DNA from: Planctomycetota bacterium
GTDB lineage: Bacteria; Planctomycetota; Planctomycetia; Pirellulales; Thermoguttaceae
Assembly (NCBI GenBank): GCA_025356915.1
Contig: JANXQG010000635.1
Coordinates: 1-23,437, forward strand
Direction of reading: 5' to 3'
Length of the DNA: 23,437 nt
The notes beneath the pieces are model-generated. The model had not been told where the DNA came from, did no database searches, and saw only the letters and a list, made by a program, of their open reading frames with translations. Below are positions 1 through 7,243 of the stretch, piece after piece (positions within the stretch are counted from its first letter, which is position 1; each line of letters opens with the position of its first letter). The translations under genes were made by a program, and so were the position numbers.

Positions 1-509
1 TGTATGACGCGGTCAACAACGCCGAGGTCGATCTAGGCATCGTATCTTACCCGATCGCATCACCCGACATCGAAGTTATTCCCTTGCGCAGCGAACGCAT
101 GGCACTGGTATGCAGTCCGCAACACCGCCTGGCGAAGGAAACGTCCGTAACGGCCGAGCACATTCAGAGCGAGGATTTTATCGCCTTCGATCGCGATCTA
201 AGCATCCGCAAGGAGATTGATCGGTACTTGCGGCAGCGGTCGGTAAACATCAGAATCGTAATGGAGTTCGATAATATCGAGACGATCAAACAGGCGGTGG
301 AAATCGGGGCCGGGATCAGCATTCTGCCGGAGCCGCCGATCCGCGAAGCTTGTCGTAATGGCAGCCTCATCACGATCCAGTTGATCGATCCCGAGTTGTA
401 TCGTCCAATTGGCATTATCCATCGCCAGCGGAAAGTATTCACACCGACAACGGCCAAGTTCGTCGAGTTACTCAAGGAGATTCAGTTGCAAGGACCGGGG
501 GAATCATGA
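1..509 (+). CDS. LysR-type transcriptional regulator, C-terminal part (5' end outside window)
   Basis: The frame is open from base 3 to the TGA at 507-509, giving about 168 residues. It has the look of a LysR substrate-binding domain: an early strand reading DLGIVSYP, then IPLRSERMALVCSPQHRLA, the usual 'damage-control' segment after the first beta-alpha unit, then IKQAVEIGAGISILPE, the typical effector-pocket helix and strand. The N-terminal winged helix-turn-helix lies upstream of the window. The stop overlaps the next start as ATGA, so the regulator and the ASKHA iron-sulfur protein are probably co-transcribed and translationally coupled. That would make it a regulator of a small-molecule or corrinoid-linked pathway; the effector cannot be read from the sequence. 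Family call is firm, target is unknown. Confidence 0.85.
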   Translation, partial: YDAVNNAEVDLGIVSYPIASPDIEVIPLRSERMALVCSPQHRLAKETSVTAEHIQSEDFIAFDRDLSIRKEIDRYLRQRSVNIRIVMEFDNIETIKQAVEIGAGISILPEPPIREACRNGSLITIQLIDPELYRPIGIIHRQRKVFTPTTAKFVELLKEIQLQGPGES

Positions 510-2356
510 AGCGTCAAGGAGAGTTTCCGGTCACTTTCCAGCCGTTCGATAAGAGGGTCCATGTGCTGGCGGGAACCCGGCTGCAAGAGGCGGCCATGGC
601 AGCCGATCTCGTGCTCGATTCGCCATGTGGCGGCGAGGGAACTTGCGGTAAGTGTCGCCTGGTCATCAGCCAAGGCGCGACGCCGCCCACGGATGAGGAA
701 CGCCGGCAACTGACCGAAGAGGAACTGCATGCGGGCTGTCGGCTGGCCTGCCAGGCAACCGTCGGCGGACCGATGAGTGTATTGGTGCCCGAGACCTCAC
801 TCGTCAACCGGCCCCATCAAATTTTGGTTCACTCTGAATCAGCGGTAGAAGCGGACGGTGCGCCGTTAATTTGCAAACGGTATATCGAACTTCCCTCACC
901 CGATCGGGGTGACGATCTGCCGGATCTGGCTCGGCTGCAACGGTGCCTCGGCCCGCTTCATGCCGATTTGAGCCTAATCCGCGAGCTTCCACGCTGCCTG
1001 CGGGACGCCAATTTCCAAGGCACCGCAGTGCTGGATGACGATCGTCTCATCGACTTCGAGCCGGGAAACACGGAAAGGGATTCCTATGGCGTGGCCATCG
1101 ACTTGGGCACCACGACGCTTGTTGCTGCCCTGTTGGATCTTGCCACCGGCCGACAGGTTCGCATCACTTCACGGCTCAATCCACAGACCCGCTTCGGCGA
1201 CGATGTGCTGACGCGAATTCTCATGGCCCGTACCAATTCCGAGGGGCTTCAACAGCTCCAGCGGGTCGTCGCCGAGGCAATGGATGCCATGATCGGCGAA
1301 TTGTGCGACGCCACGGGTATCGCTCGGCAGCAAGTCTACCACGTGACTCTGGCCGGCAATACAACCATGCAGCAACTTTTTTGCGGCATCGATCCGGGAG
1401 CGTTGGGCGAGGTGCCCTTTGTGCCCGCAGTCCAACAAGGGCTGGCTTTTCCGGCTGCGGAAGGCGGCTTGCAGATCCATCCTCGCGGCCGGGTCCATGT
1501 CCTGCCGATCATAGGCGCTTTCGTGGGCGGTGACATCGTAGGCGGTATTCTGGCAACGGGGCTGGCCGATTGTACAATTCCGACTCTCTTGATCGATATT
1601 GGCACGAATGGCGAGATTGTGCTGTTGGCGGACGGTAAACTCACTGCGACCTCGACCGCAGCCGGGCCGGCTTTTGAAGGCGCGCGGATCGCCCAAGGCA
1701 TGAGGGCCAGCCGGGGGGCGATCGAGAAGGTTGTGGTCGATCGGAGTTTGCATATCCATGTAATCGGCCACGTTCCACCGCTGGGGCTGTGTGGCTCCGC
1801 CTTGATCGACACCACGGCGGAACTCTTGCGGCATGGCATCGTCTCGCCCCAAGGCCGGCTTTTGACGCGCGACGAACTGCCCGCGGACGTCCTGCCGGAC
1901 CTCGCACGGCGAATCGAACTCCGCGATCGACAGGTCGCCTTTGTGCTTGCCGACGGGGAAACCGTGGCGGGCGGCAAGAAGGTAGCATTGACCCAGCGCG
2001 ACTTGCGAGAAGTCCAGTTAGCCTCCGGAGCGATTCGTGCCGGCATCGAACTGCTGTTGAAACGGCAAGGACTCAAGCCGAAAGACCTCGATCGCGTACT
2101 CCTGGCGGGCGGATTCGGTAACTATATCCGCTGCGGCAATGCCCAGCGCATGGGTCTCTTGCCCCCCGGCATCGAACATCAGCGAATCCGTTATCAAGGC
2201 AACACCTCGCTTGCCGGGGCACAGTTGGTCGGCCTCTCGCGGCGTTATCGGAAAGCGTGTGACGAGCTTGCCGCACGAACCGAGCACGTTGATCTTTCGC
2301 TGGAACCTGATTTCGCCACCGCGTTTGCGGATGCAATGATTTTTCCCGAACCGTGA
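506..2356 (+). CDS. ASKHA-domain iron-sulfur protein (DUF4445/RACo-like corrinoid activator)
   Basis: A 616-residue protein with an N-terminal plant-type [2Fe-2S] ferredoxin domain: ligand cysteines C41, C47, C50 and C82 in the CX5CX2C...C spacing. The C-terminal two thirds form an actin-like ASKHA ATPase fold, with a phosphate-1 loop D199-L-G-T-T-T204, a phosphate-2 loop D364-I-G-T-N-G369 and an adenosine-side motif VLLAGGFGNYI near residues 531-541. The domain order is that of RACo-type reductive activators, which use ATP to drive electron transfer that returns inactive Co(II) corrinoid proteins to Co(I). It would act in the cytoplasm on a corrinoid methyltransferase system, whose other parts are not in this window. 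The start ATG overlaps the LysR stop. Family is clear; the exact partner is inferred and unknown. Confidence 0.87.
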   Translation: MKRQGEFPVTFQPFDKRVHVLAGTRLQEAAMAADLVLDSPCGGEGTCGKCRLVISQGATPPTDEERRQLTEEELHAGCRLACQATVGGPMSVLVPETSLVNRPHQILVHSESAVEADGAPLICKRYIELPSPDRGDDLPDLARLQRCLGPLHADLSLIRELPRCLRDANFQGTAVLDDDRLIDFEPGNTERDSYGVAIDLGTTTLVAALLDLATGRQVRITSRLNPQTRFGDDVLTRILMARTNSEGLQQLQRVVAEAMDAMIGELCDATGIARQQVYHVTLAGNTTMQQLFCGIDPGALGEVPFVPAVQQGLAFPAAEGGLQIHPRGRVHVLPIIGAFVGGDIVGGILATGLADCTIPTLLIDIGTNGEIVLLADGKLTATSTAAGPAFEGARIAQGMRASRGAIEKVVVDRSLHIHVIGHVPPLGLCGSALIDTTAELLRHGIVSPQGRLLTRDELPADVLPDLARRIELRDRQVAFVLADGETVAGGKKVALTQRDLREVQLASGAIRAGIELLLKRQGLKPKDLDRVLLAGGFGNYIRCGNAQRMGLLPPGIEHQRIRYQGNTSLAGAQLVGLSRRYRKACDELAARTEHVDLSLEPDFATAFADAMIFPEP

Positions 2357-2375
2357 ACCAGCCTTCGGCCCAACC

Positions 2376-3293
2376 ATGGTGACTTCGACACGCTCAAAAC
2401 AGGGCATTATCTACGCGATCGCCGCCTACGGATCCTGGGGCCTCTTTCCTTTGTACTTCAAGACTGTGGCGAGCGTGGCCCCAGTGGAAGTTCTGGCCCA
2501 TCGGGCGTTGTGGTCTTTCGCAGTGCTGGCCGTTCTGGTTGCCTTCCTGGGACGGTGGTCGGAACTGGGACGAGAACTACGGAGCGGCAAGCTGCTGGCC
2601 ATGCTGGGGTTAAGCACTCTGTGTATCGCCGTCAACTGGCTTTTGTTTATCCACGCGGTCGTCAGCGGCCAGGTACTCCAGGCCAGCCTGGGCTACTTCA
2701 TCAACCCATTGGTCAACGTGCTCTTGGGCGTGGTGTTCCTTGGTGAACGGCTGCGGCCCTACCAGAATGTGAGCATCATGCTGGCCTTGGTCGGCGTTGT
2801 GGTGCTGACATGTTTTGTGGGCGAAGTACCCTGGATCGCTCTGACCCTCGCCCTAACGTTCGGCTTATACGGCTTGATGCGCAAAATTATGCCCGTGGAC
2901 GGGCTGGTGAGCCTGACGGTGGAAACGCTCGCCATGATGCCCATCGCACTGGCCTACTTCGTTTACCTGGGAGCGACGAGACAGGGTGCGGGGAACAGCA
3001 TCGGAACCCTGGGCCTGCTGGCACTCAGCGGCCCAGTGACTACGGTGCCGCTGCTGTTCTTCGGGGCTGCGGCCCGGCAGTTGCGGCTCTCGACGATGGG
3101 CATCCTCCAGTACCTCTCGCCCACCCTTCAGTTCCTGTTGGCGGTCGTGGCTTTCCAGGAACCGTTCTCGACGGCCCAGATCGTGAGCTTCGGGTGCATC
3201 TGGACGGCGATCACCATCTACACGGCCGACTCCTTCCGGGCGGTAAGGCAGGACCGGATGGCCTTGGTCGAGCCTTTCGGGGCCGACCCGTGA
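2376..3293 (+). CDS. rarD: RarD/EamA-family permease (DMT superfamily)
   Basis: A 305-residue, very hydrophobic protein that begins QGIIYAIAAYGSWGLFPLYFK, the signature N-terminus of RarD (the 'chloramphenicol-sensitive' branch of the drug/metabolite transporter superfamily). Residues VLAHRALWSF and LQASLGYFINPLVNVLLGV are also characteristic. Length and hydrophobicity fit two EamA repeats with about ten membrane helices in the inner membrane. The gene starts 19 bp after the ASKHA stop on the same strand, so it could be read through from the LysR-ASKHA unit, although no good Shine-Dalgarno is visible before the ATG. The substrate of RarD proteins is not settled, so only the family is assigned here. 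A functional link to corrinoid metabolism is possible but not shown. Confidence 0.87.
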   Translation: MVTSTRSKQGIIYAIAAYGSWGLFPLYFKTVASVAPVEVLAHRALWSFAVLAVLVAFLGRWSELGRELRSGKLLAMLGLSTLCIAVNWLLFIHAVVSGQVLQASLGYFINPLVNVLLGVVFLGERLRPYQNVSIMLALVGVVVLTCFVGEVPWIALTLALTFGLYGLMRKIMPVDGLVSLTVETLAMMPIALAYFVYLGATRQGAGNSIGTLGLLALSGPVTTVPLLFFGAAARQLRLSTMGILQYLSPTLQFLLAVVAFQEPFSTAQIVSFGCIWTAITIYTADSFRAVRQDRMALVEPFGADP

Positions 3294-3527
3294 CAAGGCG
3301 GTGAGCCGGAACATGACGAGCAACGGAACCAGCCGAATTAGCAGCGATTAGCCCGTTTACCAGCACGAACAACGGCCAGTGACGGTCATCGCCTTCGGCG
3401 CATACGCATTCGCTCGTCCAGCGTTCGGCGATTTGATCGACGCTACAAGAATTTGCTCTGGTATCTGTCCTGCCGACGTACCAAGGCGGCGCGGATCACG
3501 CAGAGCGTTCTGCCAAACGTCGTCCTG
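3294..3527. other. Intergenic spacer between convergent rarD and DUF6786 genes
   Basis: No convincing coding frame is seen on either strand. The short open frames here show no recognisable protein. The only structure I find is the hairpin at its right end, listed separately. Confidence 0.5.
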
Positions 3528-3551
3528 CCCCTCTCCCAAAAGTGAGAGGGG
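3528..3551 (-). terminator. Hairpin downstream of the DUF6786 gene
   Basis: A perfect 8-bp inverted repeat, CCCCTCTC / GAGAGGGG, with an 8-nt loop lies 17 bp past the stop of the minus-strand DUF6786 gene. It is G/C-rich but has no U tract on either side, so it could be a factor-assisted terminator or just a structured spacer between the convergent genes. Confidence 0.4.
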
Positions 3552-3568
3552 AGTTTCCGTGGATAGCC

Positions 3569-4816
3569 TTACCGAAGCATTTCGGTCTTCACCTTTTCCA
3601 ACTCCACGCCCAGCACTTCCTTTGCCAGGTCGGCGAGCGTGGCTGGATCGGCCTGGATGTGAATAGTGCGGTGCTGATGCGAGAGCGACTCGCCGGTCTT
3701 CAGCGTCTTGGCCGGCGAGAGCGACTCGATCTCATAGAATGGCCCGAGGCCCTTCTTGCCGGGCGCGGGCGGGCCGTCGTTGTAGCTGTTGGCCACGTCG
3801 CCCTTGTAGGGTTCGGCGGACGGGCCGCCCCACTGATTGTTCATGTAAAGTTCCTGAGTCGGATCGGCCGCCATGCTGAAGTGGACCAGCGTCAACACAT
3901 TGTTCTGGAAATCGATCGAACCGAGCACGTTGCGGACACGTCGCTGCGAAATGCCGATCTTCGCGCGAAAGTTGCCGTCGGCTCGCAAGAGCACGGCCTC
4001 GGGCAAGGTTCGCAGTCGTTCCATTGGCACGGCACCGAAATAGTCGGACTTGACCACGGCACCCAACTCGGTCTCACTGCCCGGCTTATAGGGCGCGATC
4101 ACCACCGTTTGCGGTCCGGAATTCATCATGCCGAGGATCCAGATGGAGACGAGGCCCTTCTCGCGGGTCATGTCGGCGCCGCGATTGGTCAAGCGGTTAT
4201 CCGTCTCGTAGGCTACGCTCTTCACGCCGTTTGCGGCGATTTTCCTCGCCGCCGAATCACCGAGTATCTGCCTCAGGTCGGATTTGTCCAGCAGGCGGAC
4301 GCCGCGGCGGACATCGAGATGAAATTGCGTACCCGAGGTGTTCTGGAACTTCATCGTCGTAGCCATGCGGAGCGACTCGCTTGGAGCGGAAACGACTTTC
4401 CAGGCTCCTTCGTTGAAGGCCGGCGGAGTGAGCCAGTTGTCGAGGTTCTGCGGCTTGCCCGGCTCGAACCAGAGGCTGAACTGCCCGCCCTCGGGTGAGA
4501 GCCATAGTCGCTCTTCGGCCCCGTAGTTATTGAAGTGCGGATTGAGCTTTCCGGCGGTGATGAACTCGTCATTGACATAGCCGAAGCTGATGCCTTCCAT
4601 GCCGCCGCAGGTCGAGGTCATCACGCGGCCTTGCCACTCCGGGCAGATGGCCACGCGAGCCCCCTCGCCGTTGGTCAGTTCGACGAGTTCTGTATGCTTG
4701 GCCAGAAATTCGCGTGTTTTGCCATAGGACATGGGCTTGCCTTTCGTTTCCGCCGCTAGGGCGAGGGTGCCGCCGGCCACAAGCGCCGCGGCCAGGATCA
4801 TGGAAAAACGGTTCAT
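3569..4816 (-). CDS. Exported DUF6786-family protein
   Basis: A 415-residue protein starting with a Sec signal peptide (MNRFSMILAAALVAGGTLALAA). The mature part carries the conserved blocks of DUF6786 as I know it: GRVMTSTCGG, SFGYVN, then NNYGAEERLWLSPEGGQF and NWLTPPAFNE. These resemble the sugar-mutarotase-like folds of carbohydrate-associated exported proteins, but no function is established. The start is supported by GGAAGGA six bases before the ATG and by a plausible promoter at 4855-4883. The protein is expected in the periplasm, where planctomycetes hold much of their polysaccharide-handling machinery. It is a single-gene unit, divergent from the HEAT-repeat gene and convergent with rarD. 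Family is fairly sure; activity unknown. Confidence 0.82.
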   Translation of the reverse strand: MNRFSMILAAALVAGGTLALAAETKGKPMSYGKTREFLAKHTELVELTNGEGARVAICPEWQGRVMTSTCGGMEGISFGYVNDEFITAGKLNPHFNNYGAEERLWLSPEGGQFSLWFEPGKPQNLDNWLTPPAFNEGAWKVVSAPSESLRMATTMKFQNTSGTQFHLDVRRGVRLLDKSDLRQILGDSAARKIAANGVKSVAYETDNRLTNRGADMTREKGLVSIWILGMMNSGPQTVVIAPYKPGSETELGAVVKSDYFGAVPMERLRTLPEAVLLRADGNFRAKIGISQRRVRNVLGSIDFQNNVLTLVHFSMAADPTQELYMNNQWGGPSAEPYKGDVANSYNDGPPAPGKKGLGPFYEIESLSPAKTLKTGESLSHQHRTIHIQADPATLADLAKEVLGVELEKVKTEMLR

Positions 4817-4854
4817 CGGAGGTCCTTCCGGGTGGATTTTGATGCCAACTCAAC

Positions 4855-4883
4855 AAGATACCCGACCACCCCGCTGTTTCCAA
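4855..4883 (-). promoter_or_regulatory. Candidate sigma70-type promoter of the DUF6786 gene
   Basis: On the minus strand TTGGAA (4883-4878) and TATCTT (4860-4855) are spaced by 17 bp, each matching consensus at four of six positions. It sits about 40 bp upstream of the DUF6786 ATG in the 93-bp divergent spacer. Confidence 0.4.
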
Positions 4884-4909
4884 GCCCCTTTGTATGAAGT
4901 TTTTATCCT

Positions 4910-6565
4910 TTGGCGACGATGGAGAATAAGGGGTGCTGTCGATGGGATCGGAAACCAAGATTCACCGGGGTAGGATTTTTCGATTTGGCAAGTGGTCTTT
5001 CCATTACCTTTGACTTGCTGACCAGCACCGATAACGAGGCTGCGGTGCAAGTGCTGATCCCCGCGCTGGATTGTGCGAATCCTGCCGTCCAGGAGGGTGC
5101 GCTCATTGCCTTGCTGAAGCGGCGGACGGCGGCCGGAGGACGCGAGATTCTCGATCGCATGTCGCGGATGAAGCCGGAGTGGAAAACGATCATTCGCCAG
5201 CATCGCGGCCGGCTGACCGGGGCACTTCGCGACGCCATTCTAGGTACCGATGTTGGTCTTTGCGAAAACGGCTGCCGGGCGGCAGTGATGTTCCGCGACT
5301 ATGACCTAATTCCCACCCTTCTTACCGTACTGGACAGTTCGACCCAACCCAATTGCAACCTGGCGGCGCAGACTGTGCTGGAACTGGTCCAGGCCCTGTG
5401 CGAAGAGATTGCCGGGGGTCGTGACCCGAGCGATCGCCGTGACCCGCAGATGATTCGTCGCTATGTACTCGGCAGCCTGGAGTCGTCGGTCTATCGCTAT
5501 AGCCAGCACAAGCGACGCGAGGTGATCGAGAGTTTTCTACTGCTGGCCGGTCGCGACAACGCCACGTTGCGGCAGATTCTCGGCAATCCACATCACGCGG
5601 TGCGAGTCACCCTGACCGACGTGTTATTGAAGAGCGCACAACGGGGAGTCCTGCGACTTCTTTTGAAGTTTCTCGATGATCCAAACGCGCCCTTGGCCAC
5701 ATTGACGGTGATCGCCGCGCGCAGCGATTCTCGCTTTGTCCACTACCTGATGCGCAAGATCGGCCACGAACCGACAGCCGCCATGGCGTTGAACTTGAAG
5801 AAGCTGACTTCGATCTCCTGGCTGGGCGATTGCCGCCGGATCATGGACCAGATTGACGACGCGGGCCAGCATTCAGCCGTGCGTTTCGTGATGGCCTCGG
5901 GCGTTCCGCGGCAGCAGGCCCTGGGACTGATCGAGACGATCCTCCTGCACGGTAAGCCGGGTGGTCGGCGCGAGGCGGCCCGTGCTTTGGGCGAATTCCA
6001 GGGTACTGACGCCAACGCTCTGGCGATGAGTGCCATGACCGATCCCGACCCCCAGGTGCAGGCCAACGTCATTCCGCAGCTTCGCGGTCGCGGGATTCCC
6101 TGCGTGCTGCCCAGCTTGCTGGAATTGGTGGAAAGTCCGTACCCCGTGGTTCGCAAAGCAGCCAGGGAGAGCCTGGTGGAGTTCAGTTTCAAGCGATTCG
6201 TGGCGGCCTTTGACATGTTGGACGAAGAGGTCCGTCGCAGCACGGGACTGCTGATCAAGAAGATCGACATTCAGAGCATATCGCTCTTGAACGATGAGCT
6301 GAAATCGCCGATCCGGACGCGCCGGCTCCGCGGCCTGGCGATCGCCCGCACGATCGAGGCCGTGGAGGGCGTCCAGAGCGCGGTCATCGAGATGCTTCAG
6401 GACGAGGATCATTTGGTCCGCATGGAAGCGGCGGTCACGCTGGGTAAGTCCATCAATCCCGCCAGCGTGGCGGCTTTGACCGGGGCCCTCAACGACAAGA
6501 GCGAAGTTGTTCGTCTCTCAGCCCAGCGCAGCCTGCGAGAAGCGATGCAAGCCTGCCCAACGTAA
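4910..6565 (+). CDS. HEAT-repeat protein, cytoplasmic
   Basis: A 551-residue alpha-helical repeat protein with no signal peptide or membrane segment. HEAT/PBS-type units are clearest near residues 340-430 (for example DPDPQVQANVIPQLRGRG and SPYPVVRKAARESLVEF) and at the C-terminus (DEDHLVRMEAAVTLGKSI, then DKSEVVRLSAQRSLREAM). Such solenoids are binding scaffolds; no catalytic motif is seen. The start is uncertain: the ATG at 4910 has no Shine-Dalgarno, ATG 4919 is an alternative, and the first 35 residues (GCCRWDRKPRF...) do not look like repeat protein, so a TTG near 5015 is possible. It is followed after 27 bp by a one-TM protein on the same strand, which suggests a two-gene unit in which the scaffold docks to a membrane partner. 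Confidence 0.75.
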   Translation: MATMENKGCCRWDRKPRFTGVGFFDLASGLSITFDLLTSTDNEAAVQVLIPALDCANPAVQEGALIALLKRRTAAGGREILDRMSRMKPEWKTIIRQHRGRLTGALRDAILGTDVGLCENGCRAAVMFRDYDLIPTLLTVLDSSTQPNCNLAAQTVLELVQALCEEIAGGRDPSDRRDPQMIRRYVLGSLESSVYRYSQHKRREVIESFLLLAGRDNATLRQILGNPHHAVRVTLTDVLLKSAQRGVLRLLLKFLDDPNAPLATLTVIAARSDSRFVHYLMRKIGHEPTAAMALNLKKLTSISWLGDCRRIMDQIDDAGQHSAVRFVMASGVPRQQALGLIETILLHGKPGGRREAARALGEFQGTDANALAMSAMTDPDPQVQANVIPQLRGRGIPCVLPSLLELVESPYPVVRKAARESLVEFSFKRFVAAFDMLDEEVRRSTGLLIKKIDIQSISLLNDELKSPIRTRRLRGLAIARTIEAVEGVQSAVIEMLQDEDHLVRMEAAVTLGKSINPASVAALTGALNDKSEVVRLSAQRSLREAMQACPT

Positions 6566-6592
6566 TAAAAGTTTTAAGCTTTACGGAAGCCA

Positions 6593-7123
6593 ATGGACGT
6601 AATCTCGTGCATCCTGTTTGCCCAACGCAGCCGTAGCGATGGCTTCCGCGATGGCTTTCGCGGGACGACAGGCTCCGATGACGTGCTGCTGGGCCTGCTG
6701 ATTGTGGCCGCGCTCGTGGCAGGCATGTGGGCCATTTCGCGCCTCGTGAGCGTGGGGCGGAAACGACGCGGATACAACGGCCCGTGGCGGCTCTTCTGGG
6801 CTCTTTGCAAGGCGCACCACCTAAACTGGTCCGATCGTTGGCTTTTATACCGTGTCGCACGAAACCAAGCCCTACACGATCCGGGCCGGCTGTTCCTAGA
6901 AGCTCAGCACTGGGAAGAAAAGAACCTTGGGCCACGGTTTGCCCTGGAATATCCCCGCCTGAAAGCTCTGCGGACACGGATCTTCGGCGAGATGACGCGA
7001 AGCCCGGTTGTTGAGCCGGTTTCGCGGCCCGTGCCATTAGTTTCGCGGCCCGCTCCGCCACTGTTTCCCGGCCTGCCTAGTCCAACGCTCGACGTTCCGC
7101 CATGGACGGGGGAGAGGAGGTGA
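6593..7123 (+). CDS. Hypothetical one-TM protein with helical cytoplasmic domain
   Basis: A 176-residue protein that I cannot place in a family with confidence. Residues 31-50 form one membrane helix (VLLGLLIVAALVAGMWAISR), followed by a basic RKRRG stretch, so the C-terminal part is probably cytoplasmic. Residues 62-125 are predicted helical; the pattern WALCKAHHLNWSDRWLLYR ... DPGRLFLE recalls the helical segments seen in front of PilZ domains in some c-di-GMP receptors, but no PilZ domain follows. The tail (about 138-171) is proline-rich with two copies of SRPVP/SRPAP. It lies 27 bp after the HEAT-repeat gene and is likely co-transcribed with it. The role is unknown; membrane recruitment of the HEAT protein is a guess from context. 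Confidence 0.68.
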   Translation: MDVISCILFAQRSRSDGFRDGFRGTTGSDDVLLGLLIVAALVAGMWAISRLVSVGRKRRGYNGPWRLFWALCKAHHLNWSDRWLLYRVARNQALHDPGRLFLEAQHWEEKNLGPRFALEYPRLKALRTRIFGEMTRSPVVEPVSRPVPLVSRPAPPLFPGLPSPTLDVPPWTGERR

Positions 7124-7170
7124 GGAGGGTGTGAAGGGGTAATCGCGAAACCGCAAGCGGATGGCTCGCA

Positions 7171-7240
7171 CGGATGAGAAAGGTACTAGCGGATGAGAAA
7201 GGTGATAGCATTGCCTTTCTCACTCTTCACACCTTTCTCA
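7171..7240. repeat. Tandem 19-bp repeat nested in an inverted repeat; likely bidirectional terminator
   Basis: Two adjacent 19-bp units (7171-7189 and 7190-7208) share CGGATGAGAAAGGT and end in TAG. Their core TGAGAAAGGT occurs at 7175 and 7194, and its complement CCTTTCTCA occurs at 7214 and 7232, so each left arm can pair with either right arm. The block sits between two convergent genes, 48 bp after one stop and 4 bp before the other, as expected for a shared termination or transcript-end structure. A short T-rich run (TTATTTT) follows on the right. Confidence 0.6.
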
Positions 7241-7243
7241 CCC

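Noticed and set aside
1169..2076. Long minus-strand open frames opposite the ASKHA gene
   Set aside because: Both lie inside a gene with intact iron-sulfur and ATPase motifs; they reflect high GC content.
3542..4498. Plus-strand 318-codon open frame
   Set aside because: It is antisense to the DUF6786 gene, whose protein has a signal peptide and conserved blocks; the frame has no family features.
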